A stretch of 14,828 nt of DNA from contig JAIWNU010000139.1 in NCBI GenBank assembly GCA_020216655.1, forward strand, positions 1 to 14,828, given 5' to 3'. Positions 1 through 7,733 of this stretch are shown piece by piece (position 1 is the stretch's first letter; each line of letters starts with the position of its first letter). This DNA is from Treponema sp. (GTDB lineage: Bacteria; Spirochaetota; Spirochaetia; Treponematales; Breznakiellaceae). The notes under the pieces were generated by a model, which had not been told where the DNA came from, did not search any database, and saw only the letters and a program-made list of their open reading frames with translations. The position numbers and the translations under genes are program-made.

Positions 1-1479
1 GAAAAAAGACAAGAAAAAGGTTAACAAAAGATTCCGGATATGAAAGCCGTCAAAGTCGGCGTCGGTGGCGATGACAATTTTAGCATACCGGAGGCCGCTC
101 ACATCGTTTTCTATACCCAGGGCCATCATCATGTTGTAGAGCTCTTCATTCTTATAAATTGCGGTACGTTTTTTACCGTAAATGTTTTCAGGTTTTCCCC
201 GGAGGGCGAAAATTGCCTGGGTCATTACATCCCGGCTCGAAACCATGGACCCCGCGGCGGAATCTCCCTCGGTGATAAAAATGGTTGATTCGGCACCCTT
301 TTCTCCGTCCTCCAGATGGTATTTGCAGTCCTTGAGTTTTGGAATTTTAAGGGCAATTTTTTTTGCCGCTTCCCGGGCTTCCTTTTTTACCACGTTAAGT
401 TCGGTTCTGAGCTTTTCGTTGGCTATGATTTTAAGCTCAAGCTGTTTTGCGGCCTCCGTATTTTTGTGAAGCCAGTCTTCCACCGCGGTTTTTACTTCCT
501 GAACAATCCAGGGCCGAATATCTGAGTTGCCGAGCTTGTTTTTTGTCTGGCTTTCGAAAACTGGATTCTTTAGTTTTACCGCAATAGCGGCGGTTGTCCC
601 TTCCCGCACGTCTTCGCTTTTGTAATCCTTTTTAAAATAAGCCTGAATTCCCTTAAGGAAGCCCTCCTTAAAAGCCGAAAGATGGGTTCCTCCGTCAGAA
701 GTATACTGTCCGTTTACAAACGAAAAATACTCTTCTCCATAATTATTGGTATGGGTAAAGGCAAATTCGAGCCGCTCGCCCTTGTAGTAACCCACCGGAT
801 AAATAACCTCGTTGCCGGTTTCTTCATTCAAGAGGTCCAAAAGCCCTTGCTCAGACCGGTATACCTGACCATTGAAACGCAGGGTGAGCCCCGCATTCAA
901 ATAGGCATAGTTCCATATCCGTTTTTCTATAAACTCAAGATTAAACTGATAGTCTCCGAAGATCTCCCGGTCGGGGGTAAACTCTACATAGGTACCGTCC
1001 CGCTGGTTTTCCTTGAGCTTGCCCTTCCGCTCACTCTGAAGCACCCCCTGTTTAAATACAGCCTCGGCAAATTCTCCGTTCCGGATAGCCACCACCCTGA
1101 AATGAGACGCCAGAGCATTCACCGCCTTGGTGCCTACCCCGTTAAGACCGACAGAAAATTGGAAGACATCGTCATTGTATTTAGCACCCGTGTTGATGAC
1201 CGATACGCATTCCACCACCTTGCCCAGGGGAATGCCGCGGCCATAATCCCGCACTTTTACCGTGCCGTCTTTTACCTCAACCTCAATAGTATCCCCATAC
1301 CCCATGATGTATTCATCAATTGCGTTATCAATGACTTCCTTAAGGAGTATATAAATACCATCATCCGGATTGGATCCGTCTCCGAGGCGCCCAATATACA
1401 TACCGGTTCTCAGCCGTATGTGTTCAAGGGATGAAAGGGTCTTTATTTTCGATTCGTCATAGGTATTTTTCGCTGCCAT
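1..1479 (-). CDS. parE: DNA topoisomerase IV subunit B (ParE), N-terminal 493 residues; 3' end outside window
   Basis: Encodes the ATPase/TOPRIM subunit of a type IIA topoisomerase, which works with ParC to decatenate and relax chromosomal DNA. The reading frame is open from ATG 1479 to base 1. Visible parts: a GHKL ATPase with the motif KEVIDNAIDE (E48, N52), D78 in DYGRGIP and the ATP lid GLNGVGTKAVNAL; a transducer domain; then TOPRIM with E404 in ITEGDSA and D473/D475/D477 in TDADFDG. The spellings EHIRLRTGMYIG, LGDGSNPDDGIY and GRGIPLGKVVECVS resemble the Bacteroidetes/spirochaete topoisomerase IV branch more than classical GyrB, so I prefer ParE; a second GyrB is the alternative. Odd points are Thr25 where the family usually has Pro (RPGMYIG) and Phe476 where most have Val (DVDG). 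It lies 32 bp after the coiled-coil gene with no terminator between, so the two are probably co-transcribed. No strong Shine-Dalgarno is visible before the ATG. Confidence 0.87.
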   Translation of the reverse strand, partial: MAAKNTYDESKIKTLSSLEHIRLRTGMYIGRLGDGSNPDDGIYILLKEVIDNAIDEYIMGYGDTIEVEVKDGTVKVRDYGRGIPLGKVVECVSVINTGAKYNDDVFQFSVGLNGVGTKAVNALASHFRVVAIRNGEFAEAVFKQGVLQSERKGKLKENQRDGTYVEFTPDREIFGDYQFNLEFIEKRIWNYAYLNAGLTLRFNGQVYRSEQGLLDLLNEETGNEVIYPVGYYKGERLEFAFTHTNNYGEEYFSFVNGQYTSDGGTHLSAFKEGFLKGIQAYFKKDYKSEDVREGTTAAIAVKLKNPVFESQTKNKLGNSDIRPWIVQEVKTAVEDWLHKNTEAAKQLELKIIANEKLRTELNVVKKEAREAAKKIALKIPKLKDCKYHLEDGEKGAESTIFITEGDSAAGSMVSSRDVMTQAIFALRGKPENIYGKKRTAIYKNEELYNMMMALGIENDVSGLRYAKIVIATDADFDGFHIRNLLLTFFLSFF

Positions 1480-1511
1480 AGTCTCACTGTATCATAAAAG
1501 GTTGTGTGTAC

Positions 1512-2609
1512 CTATTCCAGTACACGCTGGAACTTTTCTATCCCATTCTGCAGTTCCCTAATACGGCTTTGGGTGTCAGCTATTATTTTTGCTTCACGCT
1601 CCTGCCGTACCTGGTGAGAACGGATGACCTGGTTCAGTTTATCAATTTCTTTTTGAAGTTTTTCGATTTCCAATTCGGCGCTCAAAACTTCGATATTCCG
1701 CTCAAGGCTTTGTAGATCAGATTGAAGCTCGTGAATCCCGTGAATCATTTCAGACCATTCCGCATACTGGTTTTGAGATTCCACATCGATGGCGGCTACT
1801 TTCTGCCCCGTATGCTCCAAAAGGAAAGCAAGCTCATTGCGGACCCCCTGTAATTCCTTATCCAGGATTTTGAGCGTTCGAGCCGGCGCTGTATTCTGAC
1901 ACAGTTCACGGATTTCCTTTGCGAGTTCTTCCAAGGCTGCGGATTCTTTAGCTAAATCATTTCGCTCATGCTCCAATTGCTTAGCTATTTCCCTGGCAGA
2001 TGCAAGCAAGCTGACCGCTTCTTCTCCATAGTTATCAAGCTCTATGTCCGATGCAACAAGGGCTTGCCCGGCCTCTAAACAAATCTTTTTAATATCCCGC
2101 TCTTTGCTGGAACGAGCGGCCTTAAGTACCAATTTTCTGCTCTGTTTGCCAATGAACGAAAAAAAATCCTTTGCCTCTTCTTCTTCAAGCAAAGAAAGAT
2201 GATCCTCTGTTTCTTCCAGTTGATGAAGAACCGCCTCATACTGCTGCTTCAACGTAAAAATTGGATCCGGAACCTCTGACAAGGCAAGTATCGAAGCTCC
2301 CAGAGCAATATTACGGAGTCCCAGTTCCTTTTCATCAACCTTTATCGCAGACAGAAGCTTTTTATACTGGGCCTTTTTTTCCCCTTCATTTTTAAGTAAA
2401 TCACCGAGCCGTTCAACCTTTGATGTGAGATTTTGTAATTCTCGGTTTAAGCGCCTAAAATCGGCCTTTTCATTACTGATCGGGGAACTATCATCACCCT
2501 CTGCAGAAAGGATACTGTTACCCAGATTTCTATACTGCTCCGAAAGCCTGTCCTGGTAGTTTTCTCTTTTTTTTACCAGTTCAGTAAGCCTTTTTTTACG
2601 TTCTTCCAT
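1512..2609 (-). CDS. Coiled-coil protein of unknown function
   Basis: Predicted 365-residue soluble protein with no signal peptide or membrane segment. Nearly the whole length is rich in Glu, Lys, Leu, Gln and Arg with heptad-like spacing. Long helical stretches cover roughly residues 1-95 and 200-365, and a less repetitive middle (about 95-200) contains segments such as LGASILALSEVPDPIF and KDFFSFIGKQSRKLVL. I recognise no catalytic motif, and no Walker A that would make it an SMC-type ATPase. A scaffolding or structural role is possible but unproven. I chose ATG 2609 (MEERKKRL) over an in-frame TTG at 2645, because a -10 box (TATAGT, 2621-2616) ends 6 nt before this ATG and the TTG would lie inside the -35 region. 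There is no Shine-Dalgarno, so the mRNA may be leaderless. parE follows after 32 bp, and the EF-G-like gene is divergent. Confidence 0.72.
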   Translation of the reverse strand: MEERKKRLTELVKKRENYQDRLSEQYRNLGNSILSAEGDDSSPISNEKADFRRLNRELQNLTSKVERLGDLLKNEGEKKAQYKKLLSAIKVDEKELGLRNIALGASILALSEVPDPIFTLKQQYEAVLHQLEETEDHLSLLEEEEAKDFFSFIGKQSRKLVLKAARSSKERDIKKICLEAGQALVASDIELDNYGEEAVSLLASAREIAKQLEHERNDLAKESAALEELAKEIRELCQNTAPARTLKILDKELQGVRNELAFLLEHTGQKVAAIDVESQNQYAEWSEMIHGIHELQSDLQSLERNIEVLSAELEIEKLQKEIDKLNQVIRSHQVRQEREAKIIADTQSRIRELQNGIEKFQRVLE

Positions 2610-2615
2610 GTTTTT

Positions 2616-2645
2616 ACTATACGCTATAGAAGTTTTTCTTGACAA
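2616..2645 (-). promoter_or_regulatory. Predicted promoter of the coiled-coil gene (and probably parE)
   Basis: On the minus strand, TTGTCA (2645-2640) is followed by an 18-nt spacer and TATAGT (2621-2616). Transcription would start at or within a base or two of ATG 2609. The -35 box overlaps the plus-strand -35 box of the EF-G-like gene almost base for base. This is pattern-based only. Confidence 0.5.
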
Positions 2646-2654
2646 TCCGTCAAG
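2638..2654. repeat. 6-bp perfect inverted repeat over the divergent -35 boxes
   Basis: CTTGAC (2638-2643), five bases, then GTCAAG (2649-2654). The repeat covers the -35 boxes of both divergent promoters, so a protein bound here could control both genes. It is also short enough to be the by-product of two facing TTGAC-type -35 elements. Confidence 0.4.
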
Positions 2655-2667
2655 ACGGCCCCATCAT
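2639..2667 (+). promoter_or_regulatory. Predicted promoter of the EF-G-like gene
   Basis: A perfect -35 hexamer TTGACA (2639-2644) is followed by a 17-nt spacer and CATCAT (2662-2667), a 4/6 match to the -10 consensus. Start of transcription would be near 2674, just before the Shine-Dalgarno AAGGAG at 2678-2683. The weak -10 box makes this less certain than the asnS and flaA promoters. Confidence 0.4.
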
Positions 2668-2691
2668 GTAAAAATCGAAGGAGACGCCACC

Positions 2692-4776
2692 ATGAGCTAC
2701 ACCACGGATCTTATCAAGAACCTATCGTTAGCCGGTCACGGCGGTACCGGCAAAACGACGTTATTCGAACGCCTGCTTTTTGCCGGCGGAGTAATAGCAA
2801 AACCTGAAACAGTCGAATCAGGGAAAACCGTCAGCGATTCGTCGCCAGAGGAAATCGAACGGAAAATTTCAATCTATGCGGCTTTGGCCCATGTGGATTG
2901 GAAGGGCAAGAAAATCAACCTGCTCGATACTCCCGGATCCTCAGACTTTATTGGGGATGTTATTTTGGCAATCAGGGCCTCGGAATTTACCCTGGTTACC
3001 GTGGATGCCCGCTCTGGGGTACAAATTGAAACCTTAAAAATTTGGCGGACCTTGAATGCCCGGGGCAAACCCCGCGGTATCTATATTACAAAACTTGATG
3101 ACGAACGGTCGAATTTTGAGACCACCCTGAAGGATATTAAAGAAAAACTCAAGATTGATCCGGTCCCGTTCTTCCTTCCCATGGGAGCCAACGGCAATTA
3201 CAAGGGCGTTATCGATGTGCTCAATGAAAAGGCCTATTTTGTTCAGAGCGAAGGCCTTGAAAAAGAAGGACCGATTCCGGAGGAATACAAAGATGCGGTA
3301 AACGATGCGCGGCAGCGCCTTATCGAAGCCGCAGCAGAAGGGGATGATACCCTGATGGAACATTACATCAATAAGGGCTCCCTGGAAGCGGAAGAAATGC
3401 ATACGGGTCTCATCGAAGCCCTGGCGGATCACAAATATGTGCCTGTTTTCTGCGGTGTGCCCCTTAAAAATTCAGGACTCATTCCTTTCCTCGATTTTAT
3501 TTCAGATATCGGACCCGATCCCCGAACCGCCAGCGATACGGTGGCCCTCCCCGATGGGACAGAAAAGGCGGTCGCCATTGATCCTGAAAAACCCTTTGCA
3601 GCCTTCGTGGTAAAAACGACGTTTGACCAATTCTCCGGTAAAATTTCCTGGATTAAGCTGTTCAAGGGAAAGCTCCATTCGGATTCGGAAATCTTTAATG
3701 TTACGGAAAATAAAAAAGAAAAGGTCGGCAAGCTCTACATTTGCCAGGGGAAAAAGCTGGAAGAAGTGCAGGAATTGTATGCCGGTGACATCGGGGTGAT
3801 CACAAAATCTGCAAGCCTCAGGACCAACGACACCATTACCGATCCTGCTACCCCCATGTCATTTGTACCGTTAAAGCTGCCAGAGCCGGTACATTCTGTG
3901 GCGGTAAACGCAGTTCAAAAGCGGGATGAGGATAAACTTGGCGAATATCTACTTCGGGCCACTGAAGAAGATAAAACGCTCCGATACGAATACAATACGG
4001 AGACAAAAGAAGCGGTCCTCTCCGGTATGGGCGAACTCCATGTCAATATAATTCTGGATAAAATAAAACAGAATCAAAAAATTGAAGTCCAGACCCATAT
4101 TCCCCGGGTTGCTTACCGTGAGACTATTACCAAAAAAGCCGGTGCTGAATATACCCATAAAAAACAGACCGGCGGTCATGGCCAGTATGGTAAGGTAGTT
4201 CTGGAAATCGCGCCCCTTCCGCGGGGTGAAAAATACCGGTTCATCAATGCCATATTTGGCGGTGCCATTTCCAAGGGCTATATCCCCGGCGTTGAAAAGG
4301 GAATACTGGAAGCAATGAACAACGGTGTTCTTGCAGGTTATCCGGTAGTTGATGTGGAAGTTAAGGTGGTGGATGGCAAGGAACATCCGGTAGACTCTTC
4401 TGAACTTGCCTTTAAATTGGCTGCGCGAAACGCCTTTAAGGAAGCCATGAAACAGGCTAATCCCACGCTCCTTGAACCTATCATGAATCTCACCGTATTT
4501 GTGGAAGACAAGTACATGGGAGATGTCATGTCCGATCTATCAGGAAAGCGGGGCAAAATTCTTGGCCAGCAGTCCATTGGTGGCGGTATCGAAGAAATCC
4601 GCGCCCAGGTTCCCCAGGCAGAATTGCTTCGCTATTCCATAGACCTGCGGTCTATGACAAGCGGTACCGGTTCTTTCAACGTAGAATTTGATCATTATGC
4701 GCCAATCAGCGGAAAGATTGCTGAAGAGGTGATTAAAGCCGCCCAGGCATTCCGTGTCCAGGAGGCAGAAGAATAA
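2692..4776 (+). CDS. fusA2: EF-G-like translational GTPase (second EF-G type)
   Basis: A 694-residue protein with the full five-domain EF-G layout. The GTPase motifs are a P-loop AGHGGTGKTT (residues 14-23), SDSSPEEIERKISI for switch I (48-61), DTPGSSDF (79-86) and TKLD (133-136). Domain IV is intact (RVAYRETI, TGGHGQYGKVV, GYPVVDVEVKVVDG), as is domain V. Canonical EF-G has AHIDAGKTTT, DTPGHVDF and NKMD. Here the P-loop differs, and Ser83 stands where the catalytic His of DTPGH is expected. These are traits of the EF-G2-like paralogues also known from other bacteria, so this is probably not the main translocase, and its GTP hydrolysis may be slow or differently triggered. Start ATG 2692 follows AAGGAG (2678-2683) with 8-nt spacing; an upstream in-frame ATG at 2608 lacks family similarity. 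The gene is alone, with a hairpin and terminator after it. Confidence 0.9.
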   Translation: MSYTTDLIKNLSLAGHGGTGKTTLFERLLFAGGVIAKPETVESGKTVSDSSPEEIERKISIYAALAHVDWKGKKINLLDTPGSSDFIGDVILAIRASEFTLVTVDARSGVQIETLKIWRTLNARGKPRGIYITKLDDERSNFETTLKDIKEKLKIDPVPFFLPMGANGNYKGVIDVLNEKAYFVQSEGLEKEGPIPEEYKDAVNDARQRLIEAAAEGDDTLMEHYINKGSLEAEEMHTGLIEALADHKYVPVFCGVPLKNSGLIPFLDFISDIGPDPRTASDTVALPDGTEKAVAIDPEKPFAAFVVKTTFDQFSGKISWIKLFKGKLHSDSEIFNVTENKKEKVGKLYICQGKKLEEVQELYAGDIGVITKSASLRTNDTITDPATPMSFVPLKLPEPVHSVAVNAVQKRDEDKLGEYLLRATEEDKTLRYEYNTETKEAVLSGMGELHVNIILDKIKQNQKIEVQTHIPRVAYRETITKKAGAEYTHKKQTGGHGQYGKVVLEIAPLPRGEKYRFINAIFGGAISKGYIPGVEKGILEAMNNGVLAGYPVVDVEVKVVDGKEHPVDSSELAFKLAARNAFKEAMKQANPTLLEPIMNLTVFVEDKYMGDVMSDLSGKRGKILGQQSIGGGIEEIRAQVPQAELLRYSIDLRSMTSGTGSFNVEFDHYAPISGKIAEEVIKAAQAFRVQEAEE

Positions 4777-4779
4777 TCC

Positions 4780-4816
4780 ATTGTTTTCTGAGCAGTACCA
4801 CTGCTCAGAAAACAAT
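4780..4816. repeat. 16-bp perfect hairpin just after the EF-G-like stop codon
   Basis: A 16-bp arm (4780-4795), loop TACCA (4796-4800) and an exactly complementary arm (4801-4816). It starts 3 nt after the TAA. There is no T-tract after it on either strand, so it is not a standard intrinsic terminator by itself. It may protect the mRNA 3' end or be a copy of a dispersed palindromic repeat. Confidence 0.75.
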
Positions 4817-4848
4817 AGGGCGGCTAAGGGGCCGCAAAAAAAGGAGGC

Positions 4849-4881
4849 AGGAGCTGTTCTTTGTGAACAGCTCCTTTTTTT
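4849..4881. terminator. Bidirectional intrinsic terminator between convergent genes
   Basis: An 11-bp perfect stem, AGGAGCTGTTC (4849-4859) with GAACAGCTCCT (4865-4875), a 5-nt loop, and T7 at 4875-4881 on the plus strand, ending the EF-G-like transcript. On the minus strand the same stem starts within a few bases of the citrate synthase stop codon and reaches a T7 run (the A-run at 4836-4842) after a short gap, so it can serve both genes. Confidence 0.88.
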
Positions 4882-4882
4882 A

Positions 4883-6220
4883 TTAAGTTCGTTCAGCGAT
4901 CGGGACAAAGGGGAGCCTCGGCTGAACGCATTTGTAAGCGGGCCGGATAATTCTTCCCCCTGAAATAATTTCTTCCATCCGGTGGGCACACCAGCCAGCA
5001 ACACGGCTTATGGCAAAAATCGGTGTATAAAGCTCTGACGGGATACCCAACATGTGGTACACAAAACCAGAATAGAAGTCCACGTTGGTACAAATAGACT
5101 TATCAGACCCCTTTACCTGCTTAAACACCGTGGGAACCAGGGATTCAATGGTTCTATAAAGGTTAAACTCTTCGTAGAACCCCTTCTCCTTGGCCAGTTC
5201 TTCCGCCTTGTTGCGGATCAATGTGGCCCTCGGGTCTGATACGGTATAGACCGCATGCCCCTGTCCATAAATAAGACCGGTTCTATCGAAGGCTTCGCCT
5301 TTAAGAATTTTTACTAAATAGTCCGCCACCTCTCCTTCATTATCCCAGTGTTTTACACCCTTTTTGATATCATCCATCATGCCCATTACTTTTATATTTG
5401 CACCGCCATGCTTATAGCCTTTAAGAGAACCGATACCCGCGGCAATGGCAGAATAGGTATCGGTATCGGCGGATGAAATAAGATGCACCGCAAAGGTTGA
5501 GTTGTTTCCTCCTCCGTGTTCAGCGTGGAGAACCAAAGCCAGATCCAGAATATCCGCTTCCAGTTGGGTGAATTTCTGATCTTGCCGGATAAGAGATAAG
5601 AGGGTTTCTGCTGTAGACGCGGTCTTTCCCGGAGAATGGATGAAAAGGCTTTCATGATCGTAATAGTGTTTTTTAGCCATATAAGCATAGGCCACCATGG
5701 TCGGGAAACGGGCGATCAGCTCTATACACTGACGCAAGACATTTTCGGGAGAAAGGTCTTCCGCTCTGTCATCATAGGCGTAGCAGGTAAGCACCGAACG
5801 GGCCAGCTTGTTCATGATGTCCGGAGAGGGAACCTTCATAATAGTATCTTCTGCAAAATTTTTAGGCAGAGCCCTTTTCTCGCCAAGGAGAGCTGAAAAC
5901 TCTTCTAATTCAGATTTTGTTGGTAAATCACCAAAAAGCAGCAGGTATATGGTTTCTTCAAACCCATAGCGTTGTTCCTGGGCTGCATGGAATACCAAAT
6001 CTTCCACATCATAACCACGGTAATACAGTTTACCGTCTACAGGAACCCGCTCTCCCTCATCCATGATGTAACCATGAACATCACCTACCCGGGTAAGTCC
6101 GACAAGCACCCCGGTACCGTCTGCATTTCTCAGTCCCCGTTTCACATTGAATTTTGTGTATAATTCCGGATCAATCTTGTTATTGTTCATGATCTTAGAA
6201 AGATAGGTATCCGTATTCAT
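4883..6220 (-). CDS. gltA: Citrate synthase
   Basis: Condenses acetyl-CoA and oxaloacetate to citrate in the cytoplasm. The protein has 445 residues, typical for the family. The catalytic triad is visible: H271 in GYKHGGAN, H322 in GQGHAVY and D381 in NVDFYSG. Other family landmarks are KLYYRGYDVEDL (about residue 65) and LHAEHGGGNNSTF (about 245). The GHAVY and DPR spelling is closer to the eukaryotic/anaerobe-type branch than to E. coli GltA. ATG 6220 follows GGAGGG about 4-5 nt upstream. No other TCA-cycle gene is in the window; in an anaerobic spirochaete the likely use is 2-oxoglutarate and glutamate synthesis, which is inference. The gene is monocistronic here, divergent from asnS and convergent with the EF-G-like gene. 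A TATAAA (6251-6246) is a possible -10 box without a good -35, with a palindrome just upstream. Confidence 0.95.
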   Translation of the reverse strand: MNTDTYLSKIMNNNKIDPELYTKFNVKRGLRNADGTGVLVGLTRVGDVHGYIMDEGERVPVDGKLYYRGYDVEDLVFHAAQEQRYGFEETIYLLLFGDLPTKSELEEFSALLGEKRALPKNFAEDTIMKVPSPDIMNKLARSVLTCYAYDDRAEDLSPENVLRQCIELIARFPTMVAYAYMAKKHYYDHESLFIHSPGKTASTAETLLSLIRQDQKFTQLEADILDLALVLHAEHGGGNNSTFAVHLISSADTDTYSAIAAGIGSLKGYKHGGANIKVMGMMDDIKKGVKHWDNEGEVADYLVKILKGEAFDRTGLIYGQGHAVYTVSDPRATLIRNKAEELAKEKGFYEEFNLYRTIESLVPTVFKQVKGSDKSICTNVDFYSGFVYHMLGIPSELYTPIFAISRVAGWCAHRMEEIISGGRIIRPAYKCVQPRLPFVPIAERT

Positions 6221-6261
6221 AGGCCCTCCATGTATAATTATTCACTTTATAGGACCATATT

Positions 6262-6277
6262 TTGCATACTTATGCAA
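6262..6277. promoter_or_regulatory. Operator-like palindrome between citrate synthase and asnS
   Basis: A perfect 7-bp inverted repeat with a 2-bp centre, TTGCATA-CT-TATGCAA. It lies 5 bp before the asnS -35 box and 10 bp upstream of the possible TATAAA of the citrate synthase gene, where a regulator could block or activate. The size and symmetry fit a dimeric DNA-binding protein; which one is unknown. Confidence 0.5.
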
Positions 6278-6282
6278 TAGGT

Positions 6283-6311
6283 TTGACGAAAATTGTAATT
6301 TCATTTATAGT
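6283..6311 (+). promoter_or_regulatory. Predicted sigma-70 promoter of asnS-dacA
   Basis: TTGACG (6283-6288), exactly 17 nt, then TATAGT (6306-6311), each one mismatch from consensus. The asnS ATG begins at 6320, 8 nt after the -10 box, so transcription should start at or just before the start codon. Confidence 0.7.
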
Positions 6312-6319
6312 AACTACCT

Positions 6320-7717
6320 ATGAATACACCACTCATCAAAGAAATCATGACCCTTTCTCCGGAAGGGCAAACAGTCATTATACGCGGCTGGGTACGTACC
6401 AAACGGGATCTAAAAAATTTGATATTTGTTGAAGTTAACGATGGATCCTGTTTTAAAAACATCCAGTGTACCTTTGACCTTTCGCAGCTTTCCGACCAGG
6501 ACGTAATTAAAGGTCTTGGGGAAGTATCTACCGGCGTTTCGGTAGAAATTACCGGGAAACTGATCCCCTCCCCCGCAGCGGGCCAACCTGTAGAAGTTGC
6601 GGCGACGACCCTCCAGGTAGTCGGTAAAGCCCCCGCAGATACATACCCTCTGCAAAAAAAACGACATTCTCTTGAATTTCTCCGTGAAATTGGACACTTA
6701 CGGGCAAGAACAAATACCTTTGGAGCCGTAGCCCGGGTTCGAAGCCGGCTCGCCTTTGCCATTCATGAGTTCTTCCAGCACCGCGGTTTTCAGTATGTGC
6801 ATACGCCCATTATAACCGCCAGCGACTGTGAAGGAGCCGGAGCCATGTTCCAGGTAACGACCCTGGATCTGGACAGCCTTGGCAAATCCGGAAAACCCGC
6901 AGATTACTCTAAGGATTTTTTTGGGAAACGAAGCTATCTTACCGTTTCTGGACAGCTCGAAGCTGAAACCTACGCAACAGCCCTCTCCCGAGTGTATACC
7001 TTTGGGCCCACATTCAGGGCTGAAAATTCGAACACAACCCGTCATTTAGCCGAATTCTGGATGGTTGAACCCGAAGTCGCCTTTGCCCATCTGGAAGACA
7101 ATATGGAACTGGCGGAAGCCTTCCTTAAACACCTCTTTACGGTTGCACTCACGGATTGCCGAGAAGACCTTGAATTCTTTAATGAACGAATTCAGCAGGG
7201 CATTATTGAAACCCTGGAGGGTGTGGTTAAATCTCAATTTACCCACATGACCTATACGGACGCGGTTAAAGAGCTTGAAAAGAACGCCGACGTCTTTGAA
7301 TTTAAGCCCTATTGGGGATGTGACCTGCAAAGTGAACACGAGAAATATTTAACCGAGAAGGTAGCCGGCGGTCCCGTGATCGTCACCGATTATCCAAAAG
7401 AAATTAAAGCCTTTTATATGAAACTGAACCCCGATGGAAAAACGGTCCGGGCTATGGACGTTTTGGTACCCCGTTTGGGAGAAATTATTGGCGGCTCTGA
7501 ACGGGAAGAACGTCTTGAGGTCTTGGAAAATCGAATCAGAGAATTAGGGATGAATCCGGAAGACTATTGGTGGTACTTGGATTTACGGCGTTTTGGTACC
7601 GTACCCCATTCTGGTTTTGGACTCGGTTTTGAACGGCTTATCCTTTACGTCACGGGCATGACAAATATAAGGGATGTTATTCCCTATCCCCGGGCGGTAG
7701 GACAGGCAGATTTCTAA
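6320..7717 (+). CDS. asnS: Asparaginyl-tRNA synthetase
   Basis: Charges tRNA-Asn with asparagine using ATP. The protein has 465 residues, the usual size for bacterial AsnRS. The N-terminal OB-fold anticodon-binding domain spans about 1-115 ([20 protein letters not shown]). The class II catalytic core follows: motif 1 around P163 ([14 protein letters not shown]), motif 2 with R233 in [19 protein letters not shown], and motif 3 with R439 in GFGLGFER. The C-terminal end [16 protein letters not shown] and the RAENSNT signature separate AsnRS from AspRS. ATG 6320 has no Shine-Dalgarno, and the -10 box ends 8 nt upstream, so the message is probably leaderless. dacA follows after only a few bases with no terminator between, suggesting co-transcription. 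Its presence means the cell can make Asn-tRNA directly. Confidence 0.96.
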   Translation: MNTPLIKEIMTLSPEGQTVIIRGWVRTKRDLKNLIFVEVNDGSCFKNIQCTFDLSQLSDQDVIKGLGEVSTGVSVEITGKLIPSPAAGQPVEVAATTLQVVGKAPADTYPLQKKRHSLEFLREIGHLRARTNTFGAVARVRSRLAFAIHEFFQHRGFQYVHTPIITASDCEGAGAMFQVTTLDLDSLGKSGKPADYSKDFFGKRSYLTVSGQLEAETYATALSRVYTFGPTFRAENSNTTRHLAEFWMVEPEVAFAHLEDNMELAEAFLKHLFTVALTDCREDLEFFNERIQQGIIETLEGVVKSQFTHMTYTDAVKELEKNADVFEFKPYWGCDLQSEHEKYLTEKVAGGPVIVTDYPKEIKAFYMKLNPDGKTVRAMDVLVPRLGEIIGGSEREERLEVLENRIRELGMNPEDYWWYLDLRRFGTVPHSGFGLGFERLILYVTGMTNIRDVIPYPRAVGQADF

Positions 7718-7733
7718 GAGGTTGCTTGCAGAA

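Noticed and set aside
682..1434. A 250-codon open frame on the plus strand, opposite parE
   Set aside because: parE on the other strand has clear domain motifs through this whole stretch, and the antisense translation shows no family signature. It is a shadow of biased codon use.
2610..2645. TTG start at 2645 for the coiled-coil gene
   Set aside because: The TTG is inside the predicted -35 box and its message would have to begin far upstream, whereas ATG 2609 sits just after a good -10 box. Kept as an alternative only.
2608..2691. Upstream in-frame ATG extending the EF-G-like protein by 28 residues
   Set aside because: It has no ribosome site, lies in the divergent promoter region, and adds residues with no family similarity. 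ATG 2692 has AAGGAG at 8-nt spacing.
4841..4885. AAGGAGG at 4841-4847 followed by a GTG and a 7-codon frame
   Set aside because: The frame coincides with the terminator stem and T-tract; the purine run is the other face of the minus-strand T-run.
7722..7733. TTG start at 7722 for dacA
   Set aside because: It directly abuts the AAGAGG ribosome site, leaving no spacing, and adds four residues before a normal MKR-type signal peptide.
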